The notes: generated by a model not told the origin, from the sequence alone. Positions 51,442 through 61,532 are shown, counted from the stretch's first letter. The stretch is DNA of 62,775 bases from Bacteroidota bacterium (GCA_030706685.1 JAUZOA010000021.1:1-62775), one strand, 5' to 3'. Program-made: numbers and translations.

Positions 51442-52041
51442 ATGAAAAGACTACTCATGAGGGGTGGAGGGGTGGTTATTGTGATTGCCCTGATGGCTTT
51501 TACTGCCCCGGTAAAACAATTTTGTTTTTCTGTATTTACTACAAAAGCAAGCTATATGACACAAGATACATTAGCCCCCGTGAAGGTGGAATTGGAGAAA
51601 ACGAGTATCAAAGACATGCCCGTGTTGTTTATTCACGATACGGCCGCTACCACAGAAGCCATTAAAGATGTACTGGGCAAAGCTTATGGAGAACTGATGC
51701 AATATACCGGGCAAAATAAGCTGCAGCCCATGAAGTTTTTGGCCTGGTATTATTCCATGCAGCCCCCCTGGTCCATAGATATAGCGGTTGAAACGGACAG
51801 GATACCTGCCCAGCTCAATGGCCGGATACAATCAAGAATTCAGCAGGGAGGAGAAGTATTAATCGCCCATATGTGGGGGGCTTATGACCAGGTTGGCCAG
51901 GCTTACATACAGATTGGAAACTGGCTAAGGCAAAATAAACGAAGAGTAAAAGGAAATTCCTTTGAAGTATATATCAATGACCCGTCCACCGTAAAAAGCT
52001 CTTCAGAGATCCGGACAGATATATACCAGCCATTAGAATAA
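51442..52041 (+). CDS. secreted GyrI-like small-molecule-binding protein
   Basis: 199 residues from the ATG at 51442 (the upstream frame begins at 51391 without a start-like context). It has a signal or anchor (MKRLLMRGGGVVIVIALMAF). The mature domain matches GyrI-like/AraC effector-binding folds: VKVELEKTSIKDMPVLFIHD, AYGELMQYTGQNKLQPMKFL, SIDIAVETDRIPAQ, GEVLIAHMWGAYDQVGQAYI and FEVYINDPSTVKSSSEIRTD. These domains bind small ligands, but no DNA-binding part is present and the protein is exported, so it is not a regulator. Function unknown. Confidence 0.82.
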   Translation: MKRLLMRGGGVVIVIALMAFTAPVKQFCFSVFTTKASYMTQDTLAPVKVELEKTSIKDMPVLFIHDTAATTEAIKDVLGKAYGELMQYTGQNKLQPMKFLAWYYSMQPPWSIDIAVETDRIPAQLNGRIQSRIQQGGEVLIAHMWGAYDQVGQAYIQIGNWLRQNKRRVKGNSFEVYINDPSTVKSSSEIRTDIYQPLE

Positions 52042-52070
52042 ATTATTATCAGGACGGTTGATGAAGGAAA

Positions 52071-52108
52071 AACCTGCCTGCTGCAGCGAGCCTGTTTGCA
52101 GGCAGGTT
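52071..52108. terminator. bidirectional terminator between convergent genes
   Basis: AACCTGCCTGC and GCAGGCAGGTT form a perfect 11-bp stem around a 16-base loop. An A-rich run precedes it and CTTT follows, so it can end transcripts from both sides. Confidence 0.85.
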
Positions 52109-52132
52109 CTTTCCGGAAATACCCGGAATTTA

Positions 52133-52558
52133 TCAGTTGGCTTCCGTATATTTTTTAAAATTATCGAGGATAGCCTGCCAGCCGCCTTTCTGCAATTCCA
52201 CTGAATTCATATTTTCTGCTTCAAAGTTTTCCGTCACTTTCGTTTTGTTTCCTTCCGCGGTGAAGGTCACTTTTACTTTCCTGCCATCGCCGATCGTATA
52301 CTCGATATATTCATTATTACGGACTACGTCATAAACCCCTCCGAAATCAAAACCAAAACTGCCGTCTTTAGCTTCCATCCTGGAAACAAAGCTCCCTCCT
52401 GCCCGCAGGTCATTTTCCACGCGCGGGGTATGCCAATCATCGGAGGCATTATTCCACCGGGTGATGTGTTCAGGCTTTGTCCAGAACTCCCAGACTTTTT
52501 TGACCGGGGCATTAATGGTATTCTCCACCGTAATGACTATTTTTTCCTGTGTTTCCAT
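52133..52558 (-). CDS. SRPBCC/AHSA1 family protein
   Basis: 141 residues, starting METQEKIVITVENTINAPVK. The START/AHSA1 hallmarks VWEFWTKPEHITRWNNASDD and GGSFVSRMEAKDGSFGFDF are followed by the C-terminal helix GGWQAILDNFKKYTEAN. These small beta-barrel/helix proteins bind hydrophobic ligands; many are annotated as 'SRPBCC domain-containing' or polyketide cyclase-like. No catalytic prediction is possible. It ends against the terminator shared with the GyrI-like gene. Confidence 0.92.
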   Translation of the reverse strand: METQEKIVITVENTINAPVKKVWEFWTKPEHITRWNNASDDWHTPRVENDLRAGGSFVSRMEAKDGSFGFDFGGVYDVVRNNEYIEYTIGDGRKVKVTFTAEGNKTKVTENFEAENMNSVELQKGGWQAILDNFKKYTEAN

Positions 52559-52986
52559 TTTGTTTTACATTTTATGGTTAAATGTTTTGTTTTACACTGC
52601 AAACATCCGGCGATTATCCGGGATAAATGCTGTGCGAACACGACAATCCAAGGGGATGTTTGCGACAGTTCCCGGACAGCAATTCCAATAAAAGGGTGTA
52701 CTAAACCTCAATATCTCCATCCGTGCCTGGCCGTAAAAGTATTCCTTTTGAATGGGATAGCAGCCGATCCTGTGCCTGTGACGGTCAGAGCAAGATCCAG
52801 GGTGGGTCAATAGGGAAAACTATCCTGTGTGCGCGGGGAAATAATTTCTTTTTTTAATCAAATAAGACAGATACAGGGGGAAAAAATTCTCACCCGGTAT
52901 GTCAATCAGCCGGGCAACCAGTTTGCATACGGAATAATCCAGGCATTATTGAGCTGCATCCAATTTTATTATCAAACCAAAAAACA
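52559..52986. other. 428-base intergenic stretch, no gene seen
   Basis: Only short frames without coding character are present. I see no inverted-repeat ends of the MITE-like family and no tRNA. Confidence 0.45.
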
Positions 52987-54900
52987 TTATAGTTTAAGAT
53001 TCAATGAACAGCTTTCACAATACATTTTCTTTAACCCTTCATTTTCCAGCAATTGCATACTGGCTCCACCTTTGTTAATAGGCCTGAAAAATTCACAAAA
53101 CCTCTCCCGGTTAAGGTTGATAGCATTCAGTATGGCATTTTTAAATTGATCAGTGCCGTAATCCAAAGGATGATAAAATCCAAGATTGACATAATAGAAA
53201 ACAATATCTTCACTTACATCAATTTTGTCAATGCGTGGGCCAATCAGCGCTTCTGCCCAATCCTGGTGGGCATAGAAAGAAAAATATTTTGCCAATGAGA
53301 AGAGCTCTTCATCCGTAAGTTTCAGAGCCGGGTAAGTATTTTTTATAAATAACAATGATTGATCCTTTGCGCTATAATTAAAACGGGTTATATATTCACT
53401 ACACTTGAGAATGTGATAGTTGATCATCATTCTTTTTATCAATGAGTTGTCAATACCCTGTTTTTCCAGAGCACTGATATCCTGCAATAAAGACTTTGTG
53501 TCAACTGAGTCTCCGAATTGCCAGAGAAAAAATCGTAGTGTGCAGATATTATAATTAATGCGGCCATTTGAAGGGTCCAGTTTTTTCAGTTGCAGGAAAT
53601 TTTCCAATGCCTCGTATTCAGAGGTGGTTCGAAGAAGATATTTGTAAATTTCCCTGTCATTTAAAACGAGGCAATAGTCCCTTGACATAGGGATTTCAAG
53701 ACGATCGAGGTACTCTTCCGGCAGTTTATTATCAAGAATCCGGTTTACCAGTTCCTTCTGGATGATCCTTGCCCTTTGAATGTCTTTACCGACAATGGCT
53801 TTACTGAATGCTGAAATAATATTATTGCCCGGGATCCCGCTGGCCTCGGTTTTTGAATCAAGGTAGATGGTAACAATAGCTTTTCTATGACCGGCCAGTA
53901 TGGGCTCAAGTTTTTCCGCGACTGCTTTATCCAGTAATTTTAGTTTTACCTCAGCTTTTGACAGAGTTGATAAGTTCCGGAACTCAGAATTCTTAATGTC
54001 CCGGAAGAACTCCAGCCAGTTCTCGGCGGAAACTATTTTTATCCGTTTCATGGAGGGCTGGAATTGCTGCAGGGCCCTGATCATAGCATTGGCGCGGCCC
54101 TTCATCAGCTCGATATTAACTCTTTCGGGCCCTTCGACAGATGAATAAGCCCGTATTTCTATTTTTTGAATGATGAAATCCTTTAAATTTAAAGAATCGT
54201 AAAGAGGTTTAATGTCGTTGCTGCTGAAGGTAGTCTTCCCTTTTGAAAAAGGCACCCCTACCTGTATTTTTCTTGTATAAGTAAAAGGAATGTTTTGCAT
54301 ACCGGTATCCAAAACCGCCCGGTTGACTAAGGTATCAGTATACAAGCCCATGGGTAATAAATCCCAGACGTTCCTGTCAATATTTACAAAGTTTGTATAG
54401 TAACAGATCGCTGAACCATTTACAATAACCAGGTTCCCTTCCAGTTCCTTATTTAATAAATTAGGTGGAAGTGTTCCTATCTTGATAGTAACATGCCCAT
54501 CCTGCAGATCTATCCTGTTTTGTTTAAAATTTTCTTTATACAGCGGGCGTAAAAGATGCCCTCTCAGTTGATAACTTCCGGATTGCAAAGCATTGTTGCA
54601 GTTATAGCGATCCTTCGATACAATGTCTACGCTTATGCCGGATGTTGAAGAAGCAAATATCTTTTCAAACCATTGGCTGTTATTCATAGAAAAATAAACT
54701 TGCCCGTCCTCATGTATGTCCACGCCAAACAGGACTTCCGGCGGCATCTGGGTTATTAGCTTATCGCAACTCTGGCAGCGGAGATCGCCATCTCTGCCAT
54801 CCACCAGTCCATAAGGTAACTGGGCATGAGCAGAGTGAACGGCAAATAAAAAAGTAGTAAGCAGAATTATGCAGCGTATTGCCAATTTCCGTATATGCAT
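52987..54900 (-). CDS. large secreted protein of unknown function with OmpA-like segment
   Basis: 637 residues from the ATG at 54900 (signal peptide ending VHSAHAQ); the longer frame to 54963 is not used. Near the N-terminus DLRCQSCDKLIT contains CxxC. A central segment, FSKGKTTFSSNDIKPLYDSL, then IQKIEIRAYSSVEGPERVNI with ELMKGRANAMIRAL, has the rhythm of an OmpA domain (strand, E(I)xAYS, then a helix with R-xx-A). The C-terminal 250 residues are helical, TPR-like. No signal for T9SS. Function unknown. Confidence 0.7.
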   Translation of the reverse strand: MHIRKLAIRCIILLTTFLFAVHSAHAQLPYGLVDGRDGDLRCQSCDKLITQMPPEVLFGVDIHEDGQVYFSMNNSQWFEKIFASSTSGISVDIVSKDRYNCNNALQSGSYQLRGHLLRPLYKENFKQNRIDLQDGHVTIKIGTLPPNLLNKELEGNLVIVNGSAICYYTNFVNIDRNVWDLLPMGLYTDTLVNRAVLDTGMQNIPFTYTRKIQVGVPFSKGKTTFSSNDIKPLYDSLNLKDFIIQKIEIRAYSSVEGPERVNIELMKGRANAMIRALQQFQPSMKRIKIVSAENWLEFFRDIKNSEFRNLSTLSKAEVKLKLLDKAVAEKLEPILAGHRKAIVTIYLDSKTEASGIPGNNIISAFSKAIVGKDIQRARIIQKELVNRILDNKLPEEYLDRLEIPMSRDYCLVLNDREIYKYLLRTTSEYEALENFLQLKKLDPSNGRINYNICTLRFFLWQFGDSVDTKSLLQDISALEKQGIDNSLIKRMMINYHILKCSEYITRFNYSAKDQSLLFIKNTYPALKLTDEELFSLAKYFSFYAHQDWAEALIGPRIDKIDVSEDIVFYYVNLGFYHPLDYGTDQFKNAILNAINLNRERFCEFFRPINKGGASMQLLENEGLKKMYCESCSLNLKL

Positions 54901-55158
54901 AGATAACAAGGCACAGTAAAGATAGTATTCCACAACCAGAACCCAATGATGAGTAAGTTCCAAAAAGCTTTCTTTTCCGGCAGCCCTCCCATGATATTTT
55001 TTAACCAGTTACTTCAAACTCGGTCACGGAAGTATCCTTCGATCAAAGAGCAATTCAAGCCCCTGGTAACCCGGCATATATTCTTCTGCCCTATAAAATA
55101 ACAATAGCTTAATACCTGCGTAACCATTCCATCATCAACTTCGTGCAAACATTGAAAT

Positions 55159-56505
55159 TTGTCTGCAATCAACGCTCAATCTTTTGGCCGGGATTTTCTA
55201 TGGGGTGTAGCCATAGCATCCGCGCAAAACGAAGGCGCTTATAACATTGATGGACGGGGTCTTTCCATCTGGGATGTATTCGCGAGGCGACAGGGGAAAA
55301 TAAAAGGAGGCGCCAAACCCTATGAAGCCTGTGATTTTTATCACCGCTATAAAGATGACCTGCTGCTGGTCAAAGCGCTTGGCTTTAGTGTATTTCGTTT
55401 TTCCTTTTCCTGGAGCCGGATCTTTCCGGATGGTACCGGCAGGGTCAACAAAGAAGGAGTTTACTTTTATCATAAGATCATTGACGAATGTTTGCTGCTG
55501 GGGCTTATACCTTTTGTTACCTTGTATCACTGGGATCTCCCTTATGCTTTGCAGAAGGAAGGTGGCTGGGCAAATATTCACCTGCTAAGATGGTTTACCC
55601 GCTATGCCAGCTTTTGCGCGGAAGAATTTGGCGATAAGGTAAAGAACTGGATAATATTAAATGAGCCGATGGGCTTTACCTCATTGGGCTATATGCTGGG
55701 AAAACATGCGCCGGGCAAAACCGGGATAAATAATTTTTTACCCGCCATACACAACGCGGCTATGGCGCAGGCCGAGGGCGGAAGGATCATAAGAAAACTT
55801 GTACCCGGCGCTTATATTGGCACCACTTTTTCCTGCAGCGAAGTAGTACCCTATACCGAAAAGAAAGAAGAGATCGCGGCAGCCAAACGAATGGACATTC
55901 TCCTCAACCGCTTATTTATTGAACCTGCACTGGGCCGTAATTATCCTCATGGCGATTTCCCGCTGATGGATAAACTCCACCTGCGCAATACTGCCTGGAG
56001 ATATACGGATCGCATGCAGTTCGATTTTGATTTCATTGGCCTGCAGAATTATTTTTCTGTTACGGTAAAACACAATTCTCTTATTCCGTATGTGCAGGCG
56101 AGTGAAGTAAAAGCCGTTGCCCGTAAAGTGCCGCATACCGCGCTTGGCTGGGAGATCAACGCAGATAGTTTTTACCGGATGCTTAAGCGTTTTTGGCTCT
56201 ATGGCCAGGTAAAAGAAATTATCGTTACAGAGAATGGCGCCTGCTTTAAAGATATATTACAAAATGGCCGCGTGCCGGATGAGCAGCGGATACGCTACTT
56301 CCGGCAATACCTCAGTGCCATGAAAAAAGCAAAACAGGAAGGCGTTAAAATCAGAGGATATTTTGTATGGACGCTAATGGACAATTTTGAATGGAATGAG
56401 GGCTACCATGCAAGATTTGGTATCATACATGTAGATTTTAAAACCCAGTTGCGCACGATAAAGGACAGTGGTTACTGGTGGAGGGGCTTTTTGACAGGCA
56501 GGTAA
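55159..56505 (+). CDS. glycoside hydrolase family 1 beta-glucosidase
   Basis: 448 residues. The only workable start is TTG at 55159: the preceding in-frame codons reach a TGA at 55153, and the first internal Met is too late. The barrel is complete: FGRDFLWGVAIASAQNEGAY, TLYHWDLPYALQKEGGW, the acid/base Glu169 in LNEP and the nucleophile Glu358 in TENGAC. YHARFGIIHVDFKTQLRTIK closes it. No signal peptide, so it is cytoplasmic. Expected to hydrolyse beta-glucosides or related disaccharides. Confidence 0.95.
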   Translation: MSAINAQSFGRDFLWGVAIASAQNEGAYNIDGRGLSIWDVFARRQGKIKGGAKPYEACDFYHRYKDDLLLVKALGFSVFRFSFSWSRIFPDGTGRVNKEGVYFYHKIIDECLLLGLIPFVTLYHWDLPYALQKEGGWANIHLLRWFTRYASFCAEEFGDKVKNWIILNEPMGFTSLGYMLGKHAPGKTGINNFLPAIHNAAMAQAEGGRIIRKLVPGAYIGTTFSCSEVVPYTEKKEEIAAAKRMDILLNRLFIEPALGRNYPHGDFPLMDKLHLRNTAWRYTDRMQFDFDFIGLQNYFSVTVKHNSLIPYVQASEVKAVARKVPHTALGWEINADSFYRMLKRFWLYGQVKEIIVTENGACFKDILQNGRVPDEQRIRYFRQYLSAMKKAKQEGVKIRGYFVWTLMDNFEWNEGYHARFGIIHVDFKTQLRTIKDSGYWWRGFLTGR

Positions 56506-56593
56506 CTTAAGTTTACTACCCGGGGAAATTTCGATCCCCTGAATGATAAGGCGGCCTTAAGAAACGAAGTTCTCATTCCGGCAAAGCAGTGAA

Positions 56594-57931
56594 CTATTTT
56601 ATTTTCTTACAGGGAATTTTGGCGCCGTTCTGATGCAGGATAAAGCCATTTATTGCTTTCTTATCATCTCTTGTAAACTCTATCTGTATATCGGCTGATT
56701 TCAGAAAGAAAAAATCTTCCCTTTCCCCATAAAGTATGGCGGTGGGCTGGCCTGTCGGCGCCGCTACCAGTTCTCCTGCTTTTATACTCATCGTCACATT
56801 CAGTCCCGGCTTTATCTCATATTCGCCTTCGTACTCTTTTAGTTTTTCTTCCGGTACTTGTATAGTAGTTCTTTCCTTTGGCAATTCATATCCCTTACCA
56901 TACAGGATGGCAAATATCCTTTGGGTCATTTCCCCCAGGGTATTATCCGACGCGTTACTAAGCAGGACGACACATACATCATCTTCGGGGACCCTGGCAA
57001 TATTGGTAGTAAAGCCGGGAATACCGCCTGCGTGCGAAACCCGTCTTCTGTCCTCTATGCTGTCTATACTCCACCCATAACCATACTGATTTTTGACAGG
57101 TGTATAGGCTTTCTCCTGCTCTGGTTTGGATAAGACGATATTTTGCTGCAATGCCCTATGCCATAGATACAAGTCTCCCGTGGTAGAATAAATGGCGCCC
57201 GCGGAAAAGGAAACTGAAGAATCGACAACAGGCGCGGTTGTGGCTTCCGTATCATCGAGTTTAAAATACCCCGTCGCCTTTTCATCGCTTTCTAAACGGG
57301 TAAAATCAAAACCACTATGTGCCATCCGCAACGGAGTAAATATATACTTGCGTACAGCTTGTTCATAGGATTTCCCGGTTACTTCTTCAATAATATATCC
57401 CAGCAGGCAATATCCGCTATTGGAATAATTCCAGCCCGTGCCCGGCGAAAAGTCAAGCGGTTTATCCCTGAACAGAGCCATCATCTTTTCCCGGCTGGCG
57501 TGTTTGCCTGTTTCATTAGCCATAAAATCACGGTTGTTCGTATAATTGTAGATCCCGGAAGTATGCGTCAGTAACTGCCCGATAGTAATACTATCTCCCT
57601 TTGGGTAGCCGGGAAAATATTTACTGAGCTTATCCGATACGCTGAGTTTTTTTTCTTCCTGCAGTCTCAGGATGACGGCCGAAGTAAATTGTTTTGTAAT
57701 GGAACCTAACTGGAAAATAGTTTGTTCATTGTTGGCGACTTTATTGGCGGCATTACGGTAGCCATATCCTTTATTCAGCAATATAGTGCCATTCTTAGCT
57801 ACCAGCACCGAGCCATTGAACTTATGCAATCTTGCATAAGCGTTTATCAATGTGTCAAGCTGGTCACTGGTCTGTGAAAAACATGGATGAACCATGCACA
57901 GCACGGCAATCAGAAGAAAAATTTTTTTCAT
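56594..57931 (-). CDS. serine hydrolase, beta-lactamase/PBP fold
   Basis: 445 residues from the ATG at 57931 (signal peptide MKKIFLLIAVLCMVHPCFSQ); the frame reaches 58000 without coding look. The catalytic motifs are Ser77-x-x-Lys80 in GSITK, Tyr169-Ser-Asn in WNYSNSGY, and SHAGG for the KTG-like third motif (H-x-G). This is the class C/EstB-like family of D-aminopeptidases, esterases and penicillin-binding relatives. The C-terminal 100 residues (LKEYEGEYEIKPGLNVTMSI) form the usual lipocalin-like domain. It is periplasmic. Antibiotic resistance cannot be inferred. Confidence 0.92.
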   Translation of the reverse strand: MKKIFLLIAVLCMVHPCFSQTSDQLDTLINAYARLHKFNGSVLVAKNGTILLNKGYGYRNAANKVANNEQTIFQLGSITKQFTSAVILRLQEEKKLSVSDKLSKYFPGYPKGDSITIGQLLTHTSGIYNYTNNRDFMANETGKHASREKMMALFRDKPLDFSPGTGWNYSNSGYCLLGYIIEEVTGKSYEQAVRKYIFTPLRMAHSGFDFTRLESDEKATGYFKLDDTEATTAPVVDSSVSFSAGAIYSTTGDLYLWHRALQQNIVLSKPEQEKAYTPVKNQYGYGWSIDSIEDRRRVSHAGGIPGFTTNIARVPEDDVCVVLLSNASDNTLGEMTQRIFAILYGKGYELPKERTTIQVPEEKLKEYEGEYEIKPGLNVTMSIKAGELVAAPTGQPTAILYGEREDFFFLKSADIQIEFTRDDKKAINGFILHQNGAKIPCKKIK

Positions 57932-58202
57932 GCAACAATGAATTGGACGACAGGGGGCAATGTAATCAGTCGCAACAAATATTTTAGGCTTACTGCGCAA
58001 ACATAAGTTTTAATTTCTTTATGGGCAATGAAGAAATGGCTACTTTGAAAGGGCTTTTAAGCGGCTGCCGGTCTTAGTTCTGCGACAAAGTGAATGGCCC
58101 TCAACAACAGTTTTGAAAGAAATGGGCTGATCCCCTGTTGGCTTACACCAGGACAGCCTTCGGCAATTCCCGCTTACTCTACAATATTAAGAATGCTATA
58201 TA

Positions 58203-60665
58203 TTACCTGATCAGTAAAAATGTTCCTTTTAAAAAAACAGGGCCGTTATCATCTGAGCCCGAAACAATATAAACAAAAACCCCGCTGTCTATTTTAATAC
58301 CACCCGATTTGCCGTCCCAACCCTTGTTTAAATCATTAGTCCTGAAAACCCGGTTTCCCCATCGGTCGTAAATAGAAAAATCGGTTAGGGACATTCTAAC
58401 ACCTTCCGGGATACGATAAATATCATTCAACCCGTCGCCATTGGGAGTAAATGCCGTCGGCATGAATAACTTTAAAAATATTTTTATGCTATCCCTTACT
58501 GTAGCGGTGCAGCCATCGGGAGAAATAACCGTCAATTCAAATCCAGTATTCTTATATAGGGAAACCGTTAATGGATTCAATGAATTGGGATTGGTAAGCA
58601 TCGAAGCAGGTGTCCATTGAAAAGAACTGGTACCGCCAGGGATATTTGCCTGTAACTGAACCTGTGTTCCTATATATACTGTTGTATCCGCGGGAAGCAG
58701 GATAATAACCGGAAGCGGCTTCACCGTTATCAGTTCAGCAGCAGATGAAACAGGATTGCCGGAACATCCGCCCGCACCCGGGGCAATTTCACAAATCACC
58801 TGGTCGTTGTTGGAGAAATTACTGTAAGTAAAGACAGGATTGCTGTTACCTGCCGGCAAACCATTCACTTTCCATTGGTAAGTTGGCGAAGCTCCCGCAT
58901 TTTGTACGTTAGCGGTAAATGTTACCGGTGTTCCGGGACATATATCATTACCGGAAGCAGCTATCGATATAGACGGAGATAAGACCGCGGAAACAATCAT
59001 AGTAATCGTATCAGAATTGGTGGAGAGTGGCAAGCCGCATGAAAAGAGCGGGTCAGACATAATGGTACAACTGATTTTATCGCCGTTTGATAATCCCGTT
59101 GCCGAAAAAGAGGAGCTGTTGGTTCCTGTGTTTGTTCCGTTTAATTTCCATTGATAGGTTGGATTAGTCCCCGCATTTTGCGGAATGGCAGTAAAGACAA
59201 CATTTTGACCCGTGCAGATGGTCGTATCATCAGCAACAATAGAAATGAGCGGCGGCGATGCCTGGCCGCCTGTCATGGTAATGAAATTACTATTTGTGAA
59301 AAAAGTATTATTACATTCCGTAACAAATAATTTGCAGGCTACCATATCACCATTGTTCAAAGCGGATGTAGTAAAAGTTGCCGGGTTTGTGCTTACCTGG
59401 TTCCCATTCACTTCCCAGCCAAAGAGAACCGGGTTTACCCCGGGATTCGTCACGGTACTTGTAAATGTTACCGGGGTACCCGGACAAATAGCTGTAGCCG
59501 AAGCTGAAATCGTTATACCCGGGCTAATGGCCGGGGGCAAAGTCATAACCGGGCTGATTTTCCTTATACGGTGATTATTATTATCTGCTACAAACATATC
59601 TCCGTTTGTAGCCAGGCACAGACCCATCGGATCATAAAGGGTCGCATTCAATGCCTGGCCAGCGTCGCCGCTGAATCCATTCACTCCCGTACCTGCAACC
59701 GTGTTGATAATCCCTGAACTTATGTCCACTTTTCTTATACGTGAATCATCATATTCAGATATGTATATATTTCCGGGGCCATCAACAAAGAGACCGGAGG
59801 GATCAAATAAACTGGCAGCGGTTGCGGGGCCGCCATCCCCGCTGTAAGCATAACTTGAATTACCCGCTACTGTACTGATAATGCCAGTAGCTGCATTTAT
59901 TTTTCTTACGCGTGAGGTATTTCCACTAAATACTTCAATAAAATAGATATTGCCACTACCGTCAATGCTTACATCTACCGGGTAAGGAGTCCCGGCATTA
60001 ATGGCAGGGCCGCCATCACCGCTATAGGAGGCAACTCCTGTTCCTGCCACAGTAGTAATAATTCCTGAGACTGCATCTATTTTTCTTATTCTCGAGTTGT
60101 AGGTATCTGCAAAATAAATATTACCGGATGCGTCGCAGAAAATTCCCTGTGGCCTGTTGAGAATCGCAGACGCAGCAGGTCCTCCATCACCTCCGTAACC
60201 ACCGCTTCCATTGCCTGCCACAGTCGAAATTATTCCTGTGCTGATATTAATTTTCCTGATATAATGACCGCCCCATTCTGTTATATACAGGTTGTTATTG
60301 TTATCTATGCAAAGATCGTAGGGTGATTGAAGCGTAGCGCCGACAGAAAATCCTCCATCACCGGAATGGCCATAGGTGTCTGAACCGGCAACCGTTGCAA
60401 TTGTACCGCTACCCAGGCTTATTCTCCTGATAGAATTGGAAACGGTAAGATAAAGGTTGCCATTGCCATCCAGGCATAGTCCCTTTGGATAAGGGATACC
60501 GGCGCAAATTGCCGGCGTATTATTAAAATTATACGTATTCAGGTTAGAGCCGTCACCACCGATAGTATAAATTAACTGGCCACGGCTAAAAAGCGAAATA
60601 AAAAAGAATAAAAGAAGCAGGTTTGTTTTTAAAGCAATTTGTCCAGTTTGTTTTTCCCGGCGCAT
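58203..60665 (-). CDS. secreted NHL-repeat protein with T9SS type B sorting domain
   Basis: 820 residues from the ATG at 60665 (signal peptide ending FSRGQ); a frame up to 60779 would cross a mobile repeat. Residues about 25-330 are NHL propeller blades with clear repeats (ISTVAGNGSGGYGGDGGPAA; ITTVAGTGVASYSGDGGPAI; ISTVAGNSSYAYSGDGGPAT). Then come three Ig-like repeats with CPGTPVTFT and NPTYQWKLNGT. The gliding C-terminal domain closes it: MPTAFTPNGDGLNDIYRI, YDRWGNRVFR, GWDGKSGG, ending LIR. It is a large surface protein secreted by T9SS. Confidence 0.93.
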   Translation of the reverse strand: MRREKQTGQIALKTNLLLLFFFISLFSRGQLIYTIGGDGSNLNTYNFNNTPAICAGIPYPKGLCLDGNGNLYLTVSNSIRRISLGSGTIATVAGSDTYGHSGDGGFSVGATLQSPYDLCIDNNNNLYITEWGGHYIRKINISTGIISTVAGNGSGGYGGDGGPAASAILNRPQGIFCDASGNIYFADTYNSRIRKIDAVSGIITTVAGTGVASYSGDGGPAINAGTPYPVDVSIDGSGNIYFIEVFSGNTSRVRKINAATGIISTVAGNSSYAYSGDGGPATAASLFDPSGLFVDGPGNIYISEYDDSRIRKVDISSGIINTVAGTGVNGFSGDAGQALNATLYDPMGLCLATNGDMFVADNNNHRIRKISPVMTLPPAISPGITISASATAICPGTPVTFTSTVTNPGVNPVLFGWEVNGNQVSTNPATFTTSALNNGDMVACKLFVTECNNTFFTNSNFITMTGGQASPPLISIVADDTTICTGQNVVFTAIPQNAGTNPTYQWKLNGTNTGTNSSSFSATGLSNGDKISCTIMSDPLFSCGLPLSTNSDTITMIVSAVLSPSISIAASGNDICPGTPVTFTANVQNAGASPTYQWKVNGLPAGNSNPVFTYSNFSNNDQVICEIAPGAGGCSGNPVSSAAELITVKPLPVIILLPADTTVYIGTQVQLQANIPGGTSSFQWTPASMLTNPNSLNPLTVSLYKNTGFELTVISPDGCTATVRDSIKIFLKLFMPTAFTPNGDGLNDIYRIPEGVRMSLTDFSIYDRWGNRVFRTNDLNKGWDGKSGGIKIDSGVFVYIVSGSDDNGPVFLKGTFLLIR

Positions 60666-60720
60666 ACATTCTTCATCGCTTTGACGATTTTCAAAATTAA
60701 AAATAAAATACGGAGAATTG

Positions 60721-60832
60721 GATAGAGTCCCGGTTTGAAAATAGCCGGTGCGACGGGAAGGCGGGAAGTTCTGATTCACAAGTCTCTTTTTCTTCTCGTC
60801 TTACCGGCTTCCCGGCAAACTGATACACTACC
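60721..60832. mobile_element. MITE-like element, subfamily II (copy F)
   Basis: 112 bases. GATAGAGTCCCGGTTT on the left and AAACTGATACACTACC on the right. The flanks GAGAATTG (60713-60720) and CGGAATTG (60833-60840) match at 6 of 8. The interior (GACGGGAAGGCGGGAAG and CTTACCGGCTTCCCGGC as arms) is unlike copies A-D but aligns, reverse-complemented, with copy G at 9796. It lies in the divergent region between the NHL gene and the small gene at 61056; nothing else is seen there. Confidence 0.75.
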
Positions 60833-61055
60833 CGGAATTGGGAGGCTCAGTTTCTGGTTTATTGTTGCGGGTGGCGGGACACACCCGGGCATCCGGAGCG
60901 CAAAGTTTATTTCTCTTTACATACGCCGACGGAGTTCGGGGAAAACATTCACAAAACGAGGGCGTCCTGACAGGCGTCACATTAATGAGTAACCCCCGTC
61001 ATTAAAATTCTTTCCAGGTAAAATTATCTTGCTCATCATATAACAAACATCTTTT

Positions 61056-61478
61056 ATGAAAAAGGTTCTTATAATTGTGCTGATAATCGTATTGGGTATT
61101 TCAGCGAACAGTCAGCAAATTGAACTCATAGAGCAATTAACAAACCAGGATTACCTGCAAAAAAGTAAGGGCCAGAATACAGCAGCATGGATATTTACCG
61201 GAGGTGGCGCCGCTTTAGTCATAAGCGGCTTAGCAGTCCGTAATTCACAAAGAAGCTTTTTCCCCAATGAAACAACAGGTAATGTGTTGATGATATGCGG
61301 TGCCGCTGCTATTACAACAGGTGTTATATTATTCATTGCATCAGCCAGGAATAAAAACAATGCTGGCAAAAAGGACAGGGCATTCAACCTGAAATTAGAA
61401 AAGGCCGTTCTTGTTCAAAATGCAGCGGTAAGAAACAACTATTTTCCGGCCCTGTCATTAAATATCCGGTTGAAATAA
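61056..61478 (+). CDS. hypothetical membrane protein, 140 aa
   Basis: A signal peptide (MKKVLIIVLIIVLGISANSQ) is followed by two hydrophobic helices, about 45-60 (AWIFTGGGAALVISGLAV) and 75-95 (VLMICGAAAITTGVILFIAS). The basic C-terminus KKDRAFNLKLEKAVLVQNAA ends in LSLNIRLK. It resembles small Bacteroidota proteins annotated only as hypothetical, often near outer-membrane genes. No function can be given. Confidence 0.75.
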   Translation: MKKVLIIVLIIVLGISANSQQIELIEQLTNQDYLQKSKGQNTAAWIFTGGGAALVISGLAVRNSQRSFFPNETTGNVLMICGAAAITTGVILFIASARNKNNAGKKDRAFNLKLEKAVLVQNAAVRNNYFPALSLNIRLK

Positions 61479-61532
61479 CAACAATAAGGAATTTGCTCGC
61501 AGGTGAATCCCGTTACCATAGGTGTAATTCAT

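Noticed and set aside
56594-57931. Antibiotic-resistance beta-lactamase
   Set aside because: SxxK, YxN and HxG motifs fit the EstB/class C-like hydrolase family in general; nothing here shows beta-lactam hydrolysis.
5179-60832. CRISPR array
   Set aside because: The repeated elements are inverted, not evenly spaced, and no cas genes are present.
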